DNA of 64,000 nt, from the NCBI GenBank assembly GCA_963692955.1, contig OY843587.1:2542001-2606000 (forward strand), written 5' to 3'. Of the stretch, positions 44,871-53,798 are shown in pieces. The notes beneath the pieces are model-generated. The model saw only the letters and a list, made by a program, of their open reading frames with translations. It searched no databases and was not told the origin of the DNA. Source of the stretch: UBA5158 sp963692955 (GTDB lineage: Bacteria > Pseudomonadota > Gammaproteobacteria > DSM-16500). Position numbers and translations under genes: made by a program. The first letter of the stretch is position 1; each line of letters starts with the position of its first letter.

Positions 44871-45632
44871 ATGCGTAATATGTTATTTATCATCTTCCTA
44901 ACCCTTACCTTCATTGGCCCGGTCTATCTAGTCGCGACGGGGCAAATAAATTTTTTTGGTGATTACCGCACGGCGAATCGCGACAGCGCTAAGCTCGCGC
45001 CGGATCCCGCGACGTACCACGCTGCGGTCGTGCAAATCTATCAAGCGCGCGCGTTTGATTGGCATGGGCTGGTCTCCATGCACACGTGGATTGCCACGAA
45101 AGCGGCGAACGCGAACCACTACATGGTCCATCAAGTCGTAGGCTGGCGAAAATTCCGCGGCCTGCCACCGCTAGATATTGAAGCAGGTATACCTGACCGC
45201 AATTGGTTCGCGCAAAAACCCACAATCTTGTTTGACGCGCGCGGCGACACCGCGACGAAATTAATTCCCGTGATCGAAGCCGCCGCGCGCGCCTATCCGT
45301 ATCCTAACGATTACACGTTGTGGCCTGGCCCGAACAGCAATACCTTTACCGCGTATGTCATGCGCGAAACGCCAGACTTAAACGTCGCGATGCCCGCCGA
45401 CGCGATCGGCAAAGATTTTTTAACCGGCGGCAAGATTTGGGGCCCAGCGGTAAGTCACACGGGTTATCAATTTAGTTTTTTTGGCATCGCGGGTATTACG
45501 CTTGCGAAAGAAGAAGGCTTAGAGATAAATTTTCTTGGCTTAGTCTATGGCATTAACCCGTTGAAACTTTCGATCAAACTCCCCTGCATAGGCGAAATTT
45601 CGCTGCGAAAAAGCCATGCCGGTGGCGATTAA
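44871..45632 (+). CDS. DUF3750 family protein
   Basis: 253 aa with an N-terminal membrane/signal segment (about 4-22). The DUF3750 features are FDWHGLVSMHTWIATKAANA, YMVHQVVGWRKFRG, ARAYPYPNDYTLWPGPNSNTF (the conserved WPGPNSNTF) and a C-terminal GLVYGINPLKLSIKLPCIGE. Function of the family is unknown; location is probably the cell envelope. It lies 30 bp before murI. Confidence 0.88.
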   Translation: MRNMLFIIFLTLTFIGPVYLVATGQINFFGDYRTANRDSAKLAPDPATYHAAVVQIYQARAFDWHGLVSMHTWIATKAANANHYMVHQVVGWRKFRGLPPLDIEAGIPDRNWFAQKPTILFDARGDTATKLIPVIEAAARAYPYPNDYTLWPGPNSNTFTAYVMRETPDLNVAMPADAIGKDFLTGGKIWGPAVSHTGYQFSFFGIAGITLAKEEGLEINFLGLVYGINPLKLSIKLPCIGEISLRKSHAGGD

Positions 45633-45662
45633 GGCGATTCTCCGTTATTATAATGCCACCCT

Positions 45663-46496
45663 ATGAGTATGGCTAAATCCATGAGTACGCAACCAGCTTC
45701 ACGACCCATCGGCATCTTCGACAGCGGCATCGGCGGTCTCACCGTCGCGCACGCGCTCGTGCAGCAATTACCGCAGGAAGACATTATTTATTTCGGCGAC
45801 ACCGCGCACTTACCGTACGGCGATAAATCCGCCGCCGCGATCCAAGCCTACGCGGTAAAGATCGCGCATTTGCTGCTGCAGCAAAATTGCAAAATGATAT
45901 TAATCGCGTGCAGTTCCGCCTCCGCCGCGGCCTATGAATTAGTGAAGGAATACACCGCCAGCAAAGCTGTCGTGATGAACGTAATCGACCCGGTCATCCA
46001 TTTTTTACGCGATAATTACGCGGGTAAGCAAATCGGCTTGATCGGCACACGCCAAACCGTCAATTCGAATGTTTATTTAAAAAAAATCGACGCTTTGAAT
46101 TTAGGGATCATTTTGAATTCGCATCCGACGAATTTACTCGCCTCCGCGATCGAAGAATTCGGCGCTAGCAATGCCATTGACGGTTTACTGCATGAATACC
46201 TATCACACCCGAATTTGCAAAATCTTAACGCGCTAGTGTTGGCTTGCACGCATTACCCGATCGTGAAAGATAAAATCACGAAATATTTCGATAATAAAAT
46301 TTCTATCATCGATCCATCCGATATCGTCGCCGCCACGGTGAAGCACCGCTTAGCAAGCGAAAAATTATTGAATACGCAAAGCCATGCCGGCAATAAACAT
46401 TTTTATGTGTCCGATTACACGGACTCATTCGCGCACGGCACAAAGATATTTTTCAAAGAAGATATCACGCTGGAACATTATCCGCTCTGGGATTAA
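45663..46496 (+). CDS. murI: Glutamate racemase
   Basis: 277 aa. FDSGIGGLTV (D20, S21) opens the active site, FGDTAHLPYGDKS follows, and the catalytic Cys pair is C83 in IACSSAS and C195 in LACTHYP with H197. The enzyme makes D-glutamate for peptidoglycan. The usual CNTA motif reads CSSA here, so the conserved Asn after the first Cys is Ser. Start is uncertain among ATGs at 45663, 45669 and 45681; none has a clear Shine-Dalgarno. Confidence 0.92.
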   Translation: MSMAKSMSTQPASRPIGIFDSGIGGLTVAHALVQQLPQEDIIYFGDTAHLPYGDKSAAAIQAYAVKIAHLLLQQNCKMILIACSSASAAAYELVKEYTASKAVVMNVIDPVIHFLRDNYAGKQIGLIGTRQTVNSNVYLKKIDALNLGIILNSHPTNLLASAIEEFGASNAIDGLLHEYLSHPNLQNLNALVLACTHYPIVKDKITKYFDNKISIIDPSDIVAATVKHRLASEKLLNTQSHAGNKHFYVSDYTDSFAHGTKIFFKEDITLEHYPLWD

Positions 46497-46503
46497 CTCA
46501 ACA

Positions 46504-47343
46504 ATGAATTACCGCCATGCCTATCACGCCGGCAACTTCGCCGATGTGTTGAAACATCTTGTGATTATCGCGCTAACCGAAGCCATGCTGCGGAAAGACA
46601 AAGCGTTTTGCTATTTAGACACGCACGCGGGCGCGGGAATATATGATTTGCGCGCGGCTGCCCCGCAAAAAAGTAAAGAGTACGCCGCGGGTGTCGCAAA
46701 ATTATGGGAACAACCTAATACCCCCGCGTTAGTAAAAAAATATTTAGACATCATCGCGAAATTGAATAACGGCACTAATGCACTTAATCTTTATCCCGGC
46801 TCGCCGTACTTTGTCAAAAATTTTTTACGTAAACAAGACCGCATGGTGTTGACCGAATTGCACGAAGAAGAATATGCACTGTTAAAAAAATCGTTTCCGC
46901 ATTACCAACAAATCGGCATCCATCACTTAGACGGCTATCAAGCGTTAAAAGCTTTTTTGCCGCCGCCCGAGCGTCGTGGCATCGTGCTGATAGATCCACC
47001 CTACGAACAGCCGGATGAATTAATGCAATTAGTCTCGACGTTGACGACTATTTGTAAACGTTGGGAAACCGGTGTGTTCGCCGTTTGGTATCCCATCAAA
47101 GAAGGCCGCTCGATTGAACGCTTTCATGCAGCGCTGCGCCAGCGAATAGACCGTCCGATGTTAGCGTTAGAACTTAGTATTTACCCACCCACGCTCACGA
47201 CCCATTTAAACGGCTGTGGTATGGTTATTATCAATCCCCCTTATCAACTAGATACTGAAATAAGCGGCTTTTTACCGTGGTTGTGGGAAGTGTTAAGCCC
47301 TGCCAGAGAGGGTCGCTATGAATTTGGCGCGCTATCTGCTTGA
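46504..47343 (+). CDS. rlmJ: 23S rRNA (adenine-2030 N6) methyltransferase RlmJ
   Basis: 279 aa from the ATG at 46504, seven bp after murI; the open frame extends further upstream inside murI but the family start is MNYRHAYHAGNFADVLKH, seen here exactly. Motif IV is IDPPYEQPDE (DPPY). SAM motifs include DTHAGAGIYDL. It methylates A2030 of 23S rRNA. The C-terminus ends LPWLWEVLSPAREGRYE, as in the family. Confidence 0.95.
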   Translation: MNYRHAYHAGNFADVLKHLVIIALTEAMLRKDKAFCYLDTHAGAGIYDLRAAAPQKSKEYAAGVAKLWEQPNTPALVKKYLDIIAKLNNGTNALNLYPGSPYFVKNFLRKQDRMVLTELHEEEYALLKKSFPHYQQIGIHHLDGYQALKAFLPPPERRGIVLIDPPYEQPDELMQLVSTLTTICKRWETGVFAVWYPIKEGRSIERFHAALRQRIDRPMLALELSIYPPTLTTHLNGCGMVIINPPYQLDTEISGFLPWLWEVLSPAREGRYEFGALSA

Positions 47344-47478
47344 TAGGTTTATAGTTATAAAAATTAAGTAATTTCATATAGTTGCCAATCTATAGCCGCC
47401 GGTCTAGCTGATTTCTGCTAAAATATAAGAGTAGGCCTATCTTCGTAGTTTCTATCTTTCGGCAATGGAGGCGTGACC

Positions 47479-47676
47479 ATGAAGAAAACTCTTTTAATCT
47501 TAAGCGCGATTCTAATCGCCACCAGCTTATCTGCCTGCACGCGTTCCGATGAAGGCACGGTGATTGGTGGGGTTGGCGGTGCGGCACTCGGAAATGTGCT
47601 GACCGGCGGTAGTGGGCTAGGGACTGCGGTGGGCGCGGTCGGCGGTGCGGTGGTCGGTAATAATCTCGCGCGCTAA
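47479..47676 (+). CDS. Glycine-zipper lipoprotein (OsmB-like)
   Basis: 65 aa from the ATG at 47479, with GGAGG 7 nt upstream (GTG at 47473 rejected). Signal peptide and lipobox LSAC (Cys20), then a short DEGTV linker and a Gly-zipper hairpin: GGVGGAALGNVLTGG and AVGAVGGAVVGN. This is the plan of OsmB/YmgG-type small outer-membrane lipoproteins. Role in envelope stress is inferred only. Confidence 0.85.
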   Translation: MKKTLLILSAILIATSLSACTRSDEGTVIGGVGGAALGNVLTGGSGLGTAVGAVGGAVVGNNLAR

Positions 47677-47692
47677 GACCAAGGCATACCTA

Positions 47693-47728
47693 AAGAGCTA
47701 CTCTCATTAATGTGAGGGAGTTCTTTTT
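47693..47728 (+). terminator. Rho-independent terminator of the glycine-zipper lipoprotein
   Basis: Stem built from AAGAGCT/AGTTCTT and CTC.CA/TG.GAG around TTAA, followed by TTTTTG. It starts 17 bp after the stop codon. Confidence 0.75.
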
Positions 47729-47785
47729 GTTTGCTAGGAAGCTCGTTATAATGAGCCACTTTAATGATGATTAGGAATGGTGGCC

Positions 47786-48256
47786 ATGGCTTTGCAAGTC
47801 GGCGATTTCGCTCCCGAGTTTACTCTTCCCACAGACAAAAATGAAAAAATTTCCCTGGAAAGTTTGCGCGGAAAAATGGTCGTTCTCTTTTTCTATCCTA
47901 AAGACAACACGCCAGTCTGCACTCAACAAGCGTGCGACTTTCGCGACGCTCTGCCCGACTTCATCACCAGCGACGCGGTAATTTTAGGTATTTCAAAAGA
48001 CAGTCCCAAGCTGCACCAAAAATTTAAAGATAAATATAGGCTGCCGTTTCCCTTGTTAGCGGATGAAAACGGCGACGTCTGTGAAGCTTACGGCGTCATC
48101 AACAAAAAAAGCTTATTCGGCAAAACTTTTTTGGGTGTGACGCGCTCGACTTTTTTAATCGACGAAAAAGGCGTGATCCGCGCGATTTGGCGCAAAGTGC
48201 GCGTGCCCGGCCATGTCCAACAAGTACTCGAGCAAACCCAGCAAGCTTCTGAATAA
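47786..48256 (+). CDS. bcp: Thioredoxin-dependent peroxiredoxin (Bcp/PrxQ)
   Basis: 156 aa from the ATG at 47786 (AGGA 9 nt upstream). FYPKDNTPVCTQQACDFRD holds the peroxidatic C45 and resolving C50, five apart as in atypical 2-Cys PrxQ. The conserved Thr before C45 and the Arg in TRSTFLIDEKG complete the site. It reduces H2O2 and organic peroxides in the cytoplasm. Confidence 0.95.
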   Translation: MALQVGDFAPEFTLPTDKNEKISLESLRGKMVVLFFYPKDNTPVCTQQACDFRDALPDFITSDAVILGISKDSPKLHQKFKDKYRLPFPLLADENGDVCEAYGVINKKSLFGKTFLGVTRSTFLIDEKGVIRAIWRKVRVPGHVQQVLEQTQQASE

Positions 48257-48273
48257 TTAAACGGGGCAGCGAC

Positions 48274-49785
48274 ATGAATCAAACAACGAAAGCAAAAACC
48301 GCCATCACCCCCACACGCGCGGAAGATTATCCCGAGTGGTATCAGCAAGTCGTGAAAGCCGCGGAATTAGCGGAACCTTCTCCGACCCGCGGCTGCATGA
48401 TTATCAAACCCTATGGTTACGCGTTATGGGAAAATATGCAGCGCATTTTGGATGACGAGCTGAAAGCTACCGGTCACAAAAATATGTATTTTCCGTTATT
48501 AATCCCGGTAAGTTTTTTAGAAAAAGAAGCCGCCCACATTGAAGGGTTCGCGAAAGAGTGCGCCGTGGTCACCCATCACCGCTTAGAAAAAGACGCCGAC
48601 GGAAAATTAGTGCCGGGCGGCAAGTTAGAAGATCCCTACATTATCCGCCCGACTTCGGAAACCATTATCGGCGAAGCGTTTTCACGCTGGATTCAATCCT
48701 ACCGTGACTTGCCGCTGCTCATGAACCAATGGGTGAACGTCATGCGCTGGGAAATGCGCACGCGCATGTTTTTGCGGACGTCGGAATTTTTGTGGCAAGA
48801 AGGACATACCGCGCACGCGACCGCGGCAGAAGCGCAAGCGGAAACATTAAAAATTTTAGATTTATACGCTGACTTCGTGGAGAATACGATGGCGATTCCC
48901 GTGATCAAAGGGGAAAAAAGCGAGAGCGAACGTTTCCCCGGCGCCGTCGCGACTTATACGATCGAAGCGATGATGCAAGACAAGAAAGCGCTGCAAGCCG
49001 GCACCTCGCATTTCCTCGGCCAAAATTTCGCGCGCGCGTGTGAAATTAAATTTTTAAGCGCAGAAGGCCGTGAAGAATTCGTTTGGACCACGTCTTGGGG
49101 CGTCTCCACGCGTTTGATCGGCGGCATGATCATGACCCACAGCGACGACGACGGTCTCATCATGCCGCCGAAGTTAGCGCCGCTGCACGTAGTGATTTTA
49201 CCTATCCTCCACAAAGAAGAACAACAAGCGGAAATCCTCGCTTACTGCGCAGCGCTCGCCAAACAATTGCGCGCATTGCATTATCATCAGCGCCGCGTCA
49301 GCGTCGAAATTGATACCCGCGAATTAACCGGCGGCGAAAAAGCCTGGAGCTGGGTGAAAAAAGGTGTACCGTTCCGCGTGGAAGTCGGCATGAAAGAATG
49401 CCAAAACCAAAGCGTCTTCGTGGGCCGCCGTGATAAAACTTATAAAGAACGCGTGAGCCTTGACCAAGCGGAATTCATCTCGACCTTGACGCGCGAGTTA
49501 GACGCCATTCAAGCGACACTGTTCGCGCGCGCGCGTGAATATGCCGCTGCGAACACGGTGGCAATTCATACGGAAAAAGAATTTTATGAATTCTTTAAAG
49601 ATAACAACGGCGGCTTCGCGCTCGCGCATTGGAATGGCGCCGCCGCGGTGGAAGCGAAAATCAAACAAGATTTAAATGTGACGATCCGTTGCATTCCGCT
49701 CACCGCAGAAAAACCGCAAACAGGAAAATGTATTTTTAGTGGCGAAAATAGTGCGCAAGCCGTGCTTTTCGCGAAATCTTATTAA
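48274..49785 (+). CDS. proS: Prolyl-tRNA synthetase, archaeal/eukaryotic type
   Basis: 503 aa. Start TRAEDYPEWYQQVVKAAELAE and SPTRGCMIIKPYGYALWE are the hallmarks of the ProS type 3 branch. Class II motif 2 is RWEMRTRMFLRTSEFLWQEGHTAHA, and motif 3 includes GVSTRLIGGMIMTHSDDDG. It lacks the large insertion (editing) domain of the usual bacterial/E. coli ProRS. The C-terminal extension ends with the Zn-like region KCIFSGENSAQAVLFAKSY. It charges tRNA-Pro; no second ProRS is in the window. Confidence 0.95.
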   Translation: MNQTTKAKTAITPTRAEDYPEWYQQVVKAAELAEPSPTRGCMIIKPYGYALWENMQRILDDELKATGHKNMYFPLLIPVSFLEKEAAHIEGFAKECAVVTHHRLEKDADGKLVPGGKLEDPYIIRPTSETIIGEAFSRWIQSYRDLPLLMNQWVNVMRWEMRTRMFLRTSEFLWQEGHTAHATAAEAQAETLKILDLYADFVENTMAIPVIKGEKSESERFPGAVATYTIEAMMQDKKALQAGTSHFLGQNFARACEIKFLSAEGREEFVWTTSWGVSTRLIGGMIMTHSDDDGLIMPPKLAPLHVVILPILHKEEQQAEILAYCAALAKQLRALHYHQRRVSVEIDTRELTGGEKAWSWVKKGVPFRVEVGMKECQNQSVFVGRRDKTYKERVSLDQAEFISTLTRELDAIQATLFARAREYAAANTVAIHTEKEFYEFFKDNNGGFALAHWNGAAAVEAKIKQDLNVTIRCIPLTAEKPQTGKCIFSGENSAQAVLFAKSY

Positions 49786-49879
49786 CGCGGCGCATTTGTT
49801 AACACAACGAAATTATGTTACCCTTTGCCCGCACTCGAATTACCCTCTATCAATTCAATAAGCGAAAGGATTTATTGGG

Positions 49880-50932
49880 ATGACTACTTCTACCGACATC
49901 AAAGCCAACAACAAAGATCTCGACACCACGATCAGTAAACTTGCCGCAAAAGGCAAAGGTATTCTTGCCGCGGATGAAAGCATTCCGACCATCACGAAAC
50001 GCTTTGAAGCATTAAATATTGTTTCTACAGAAGATACGCGCCGCGCGTTCCGCGAATTATTGATTTCCACGCCAGGCATTAGTGATTACATCGCCGGTGT
50101 GATTTTGTTTGAAGAAACCTTAGACCAACGCGCCAGCAGCGGCCAACCTTTTGCAGAATTATTAGCGTCGAAAGGCATGTTAGCCGGTATTAAAGTCGAC
50201 AAAGGCTTAGTCAATTTACCCAATAACTATGTCGAACAATATACGCAAGGCTTAGACGGTTTAGACGCGCGCTTGAAAGAATATAAGAGCAAAGGCGCTT
50301 CTTTCGCGAAATGGCGCGCGGTGTACCATGTAACCGCGACCACTCCTTCTACCTTGGCGATTAAAACTAATTCCGAAGGTCTCGCGTCTTACGCGGCGTT
50401 GTGCCAAGCCAATGGCATCGTGCCTATCGTTGAACCGGAAATTTTAATCGACGGCGATTATACGATCGAACGCTCCGCTAGCGTTACGGAAGCGGTGCTG
50501 CATTCTTTGTTTCACACGTTGTATAAGCACAAAGTGTCACTCGAACATCTCATTTTAAAACCCAGCATGGTCATCAGTGGTAAAAAATCCGCGACGCAAG
50601 CCACCGCGGAACAAATCGGTAAAAACACCGTGACTATTTTGCGCCGCACCGTGCCAGCCGCTGTGCCTAGCATCAACTTTTTATCCGGCGGCCAAACTCC
50701 GGAAGCGGCGACGCTGAATTTAAATGTGATGAATTCACAACCTGGCAATCCTTGGAACATCAGTTACTCGTACGCGCGCGCGTTACAAGATTACTGCATG
50801 AAAACTTGGCAAGGCGATAGCAAAAATACCGCCGCCGCGCAAAAAATATTTTTAGAACGCGCCCGTCTTAACAGTCTGGCCAGCACCGGTAAGTATTCCG
50901 CGGCTATGGAAAAAGAAGTTTCGCTAGCTTGA
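49880..50932 (+). CDS. Class I fructose-bisphosphate aldolase
   Basis: 350 aa of the animal/plant-like class I family: GKGILAADESIPTITKRF, GIKVDKGLV, KWRAVY, and the Schiff-base Lys K227 in HLILKPSMV, with NFLSGGQTPEAATLNLN near the C-terminus. It interconverts fructose 1,6-bisphosphate with dihydroxyacetone phosphate and glyceraldehyde 3-phosphate without metal. Single gene with its own 5' region. The usual C-terminal Tyr is absent; the protein ends VSLA. Confidence 0.94.
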   Translation: MTTSTDIKANNKDLDTTISKLAAKGKGILAADESIPTITKRFEALNIVSTEDTRRAFRELLISTPGISDYIAGVILFEETLDQRASSGQPFAELLASKGMLAGIKVDKGLVNLPNNYVEQYTQGLDGLDARLKEYKSKGASFAKWRAVYHVTATTPSTLAIKTNSEGLASYAALCQANGIVPIVEPEILIDGDYTIERSASVTEAVLHSLFHTLYKHKVSLEHLILKPSMVISGKKSATQATAEQIGKNTVTILRRTVPAAVPSINFLSGGQTPEAATLNLNVMNSQPGNPWNISYSYARALQDYCMKTWQGDSKNTAAAQKIFLERARLNSLASTGKYSAAMEKEVSLA

Positions 50933-50938
50933 AAAGCT

Positions 50939-50967
50939 CCCTCCTAACGCTAGAGGCGTTAAGAGGG
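50939..50967 (+). terminator. Hairpin after the aldolase gene, without U tract
   Basis: CCCTC-C-TAACGC TAGAG GCGTTA-A-GAGGG, 7 bp after the stop, followed by CCCACTTC rather than T residues. It may be a terminator of the atypical kind or an mRNA 3'-end hairpin. Confidence 0.45.
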
Positions 50968-51009
50968 CCCCACTTCATCTCGGTTTAATTTTTTTAAAAG
51001 GATTGTATA

Positions 51010-51273
51010 ATGACAACCACGATGAGCACTCAAGACGCGAAAGAAAAATTTACCGAACTGTTAAATCATGTTTCTCATACGAAAGAACGCGTGATTTTAG
51101 CCCGCCGCGGCAAAGAGTTAGCGGCGCTGGTGTCGTTGGAAGATTTACACTTTCTCGAAAGCACACAAGATAAAAATGATTTGAATGAAGCGATAGACAC
51201 GCTTAAAGAATCCAAAGGTGGCAACACTGTCACGTTGGAAAATTTAAAGGAAGAGATAGGCATACAATCGTGA
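51010..51273 (+). CDS. Phd/YefM-family antitoxin
   Basis: 87 aa, AAGG 9 nt before the ATG. N-terminal DNA-binding fold MSTQDAKEKFTELLNHVSHTKERVILARRGKELAALVSLEDL is the Phd/YefM pattern; the C-terminal helix region (about 60-87) should wrap the toxin. Overlaps the toxin gene by 4 bp. It should both neutralise the toxin and repress its own promoter. Confidence 0.88.
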   Translation: MTTTMSTQDAKEKFTELLNHVSHTKERVILARRGKELAALVSLEDLHFLESTQDKNDLNEAIDTLKESKGGNTVTLENLKEEIGIQS

Positions 51274-51506
51274 CCACACCTTACCACGTTCGTTTTTCCC
51301 AAGTGGCACGCGTTGTAATTAAAGCGTTGCCAGCCAAACACCAGAAAACCATTATCAAGTTGGCGGAAGCGTTAGCCGTCAACCCGCGCCCGCCCGGCGC
51401 TAAAAAAATTGACGGCATGATTGGACTTTACAGCGAGCCGGTTGACGCGCACCGTATGATTTATAAAATCGAAGATCAAGAAGTTTTGATTCTTGTCATC
51501 AAATAG
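51270..51506 (+). CDS. RelE/ParE-superfamily toxin, C-terminally short
   Basis: 78 aa. The fold elements are HVRFSQVARVVIKALPAK, an RPPGAKKIDGMIGLYSE strand-loop, and HRMIYKIEDQEVLILVIK. The protein stops at VIK, where RelE relatives normally continue with a VGHRxxVY segment that carries catalytic Arg/Tyr. The following bases do not encode GHR in any frame. It may be a weak mRNA interferase, a gyrase-type (ParE) toxin, or inactive. Confidence 0.85.
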   Translation: MTTPYHVRFSQVARVVIKALPAKHQKTIIKLAEALAVNPRPPGAKKIDGMIGLYSEPVDAHRMIYKIEDQEVLILVIK

Positions 51507-51643
51507 CGCGCACTGAACGCACTAATCACCTAAAAATTGTTCTTACCCGCGCTCTTCCTATTCGATATATAAAAAAAACCTAGTACAAAGTCATTACCCT
51601 CATTAAAATAAACAACCTCAGGGAAATCGGCTGGAGCAGGGTC

Positions 51644-53779
51644 ATGCTAAAAATTCAACAATGGATTGTTTTTTTCTTTTTATCTGTCATCAGCGCGACC
51701 AGCTTTGCCTTACCCTTCAATATTTACCCAGCTATATCGCTACCTACCTTTGTGCAAACCGGCCAAAGCGTCGCGGCCTATTACGTCGTAACGAATAACG
51801 CGAATCGGACCTTAAACAATAATTTCGTTAAATACTTGCCGCCCAATGTCGCGCAAGTCACCGCGGACGCCACCATTGGTAATCTATGCGGCGCCACGTT
51901 TAATTTAGCGGCGAACGGCGTTCCCGGCGATACGTGTATTTTAGAATTAAGTGTCAGCGGCGCGGTCGATGGTAATGATCCCGATCCGCATCATCATTTA
52001 TTCGCTTGCCTGTTTGGCGGCGTGTTATGCGCGGGCACTAATTTCCCGTTGAATGTTTTTCAAGCTGGTTTGTTGACTTCTATTGTCGTCCTACCCGCCG
52101 CGCCTTCTATTTCGGCTGGTCAGACGCAGCAATTCACGGCGACGGCGGTGTTTTCCGACGGCAGCAGTGTCGATGTCACATCACTAGTGACGTGGGCCTC
52201 ATCAAACACCGCGGTCGCCACGATTAATCCCTCCGGGTTAGCCAGCGCGGCTAGCGTGGGTACTGCCACCATCTCCGCCACTTTCCTTGGTTTAACGGGA
52301 TCGACCGTTTTAACTGTAAATTATTTCGCGATCGTTTCGGGAAATTACACGACGACCGGCGGTGTGAGTTACCCGATCTTAGTGCAAAGCTCGGATGGCG
52401 GCGTGTCTTGGGCCTACACGGTCAGTTCCGCGACGACCAGCGTGTTGCCTGCGACAAGCAGCGCGTTCACTGTCAATAGCGCTAGTTGCGCCAATAGTCT
52501 TTGCTTGAGTGTCGGTAACTATAACAATGGCACAACAACGAGTGTTTATGGATTTGAAACTTTAAACACAGGAACTAGCTACCAAGTCGCGCTGTCGGCC
52601 AGCACGGGCACTCTGCCAGTGGATTATACCGGCGGCACTTTAAACGGCGTGAGTTGCAGCGGCACCAATTGCACCGCCGCCGGCTCTTACACTGGAACCG
52701 GAGCTGCACAATTTCCACTTGTCATGCAAACTTCTAATAGCGGTGAAAGTTTTGCGGCTGCGGTCGACAGCATCACGCCCGCATTACCGACCGATTACAG
52801 TTCGGCGGGTTCATTTTCCAACTCTTATTGCTCCAGCACTATTTGTCTCGCCAGCGGGAATTACACCAGTACCGCGCCCAATCAATATGCGTGGTTGGCA
52901 CAAGACGTGTTAACGGCGGGAACTTGGACGTATGCGGTCACAAGCACGTTGAGCACTGGCCTACCGGATTACAGCAGTACGAGTAATTTTAACGCGACAG
53001 CTTGTGACGCCACCAACTGTGTTGCGGCGGGAAATTATATGACGAATGCCGGGTCCCTGGCGCAAGCGCCTTTGGTCGCGCAGGCAACGGGTACCGGCAC
53101 CGGCTGGGCAGTTGTAGTTGACTCAGCAAATTACCCAAGCGATTTTACTGCTCCCCCGGGCAACTTCAACTTAACTGGGGCGTCATGCGCAACAGCGGCG
53201 TGTATCGCAGTCGGCTCTTATACAGGAAATCCGGCGGGCGATGCGCAAACCTCCCCCATCATCTATCAAGCCGCTGGCGGTGGGGCTTGGAACATTGCGG
53301 TGAGTGACGTAGCGGGACCAACATTGCCATCGAATGTGAGTTCCTCGTTAACGTCTGCGAGTTGCTCGGGTACCTTGTGCGTCGCAGCCGGCGTCTATAC
53401 AGATTCATCTAGCGGCACGGTTTTCCCATTAATCATGGTATCAACCAGCAGCGGCGCCCCTGGCACATGGACAATCGCAGTCAATCCAACCGCTCCTACT
53501 GGTTTAGTGTCGACGACGGTAGGCGGGACAAGTTGCTCTGGCACTGTCTGCACCATCGCGGCGAGTTACACGACGATCACAAATACGGAACCTTTAGTGA
53601 TCGTCACCACGAACAGCGGCGCGACGTTTACTTATGCGGTAACCGCTGGTTCGCCGACCGAACCTAGCGACGCATTGAATGTATTCTTTACGTCGGCCGC
53701 GTTAAGCAAACTTATGAAAGATTTAACGCATAAAGATTTTAATCACCAGAAACAATTTAAAGCTATGCTGACGCATTAA
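51644..53779 (+). CDS. Exported protein with Ig-like domain and seven Cys-paired repeats
   Basis: 711 aa, signal peptide 1-22. Residues about 30-140 form an N-terminal region with two Cys pairs. About 146-226 is a Big_2-type Ig domain (SISAGQTQQFTATAVFSDGS, VTWASSNTAVATI). Then come seven units of about 58 residues, each with a CxxxxC pair: 282/287, 338/343, 396/401, 454/459, 515/520, 574/579 and 631/636, followed by a G-Y-T strand and a TW/TY-AV strand. Seven such units suggest a seven-bladed beta-propeller. A basic helical tail ends the protein. Probably surface-exposed or secreted; GGAG precedes the ATG. Confidence 0.8.
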   Translation: MLKIQQWIVFFFLSVISATSFALPFNIYPAISLPTFVQTGQSVAAYYVVTNNANRTLNNNFVKYLPPNVAQVTADATIGNLCGATFNLAANGVPGDTCILELSVSGAVDGNDPDPHHHLFACLFGGVLCAGTNFPLNVFQAGLLTSIVVLPAAPSISAGQTQQFTATAVFSDGSSVDVTSLVTWASSNTAVATINPSGLASAASVGTATISATFLGLTGSTVLTVNYFAIVSGNYTTTGGVSYPILVQSSDGGVSWAYTVSSATTSVLPATSSAFTVNSASCANSLCLSVGNYNNGTTTSVYGFETLNTGTSYQVALSASTGTLPVDYTGGTLNGVSCSGTNCTAAGSYTGTGAAQFPLVMQTSNSGESFAAAVDSITPALPTDYSSAGSFSNSYCSSTICLASGNYTSTAPNQYAWLAQDVLTAGTWTYAVTSTLSTGLPDYSSTSNFNATACDATNCVAAGNYMTNAGSLAQAPLVAQATGTGTGWAVVVDSANYPSDFTAPPGNFNLTGASCATAACIAVGSYTGNPAGDAQTSPIIYQAAGGGAWNIAVSDVAGPTLPSNVSSSLTSASCSGTLCVAAGVYTDSSSGTVFPLIMVSTSSGAPGTWTIAVNPTAPTGLVSTTVGGTSCSGTVCTIAASYTTITNTEPLVIVTTNSGATFTYAVTAGSPTEPSDALNVFFTSAALSKLMKDLTHKDFNHQKQFKAMLTH

Positions 53780-53798
53780 AATAAGGGAAGAGAGGCAG

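Noticed and set aside
46384..46503. Upstream extension of the rlmJ reading frame
   Set aside because: It lies inside murI; RlmJ proteins start MNYRHAYHAGNF, which begins at 46504.
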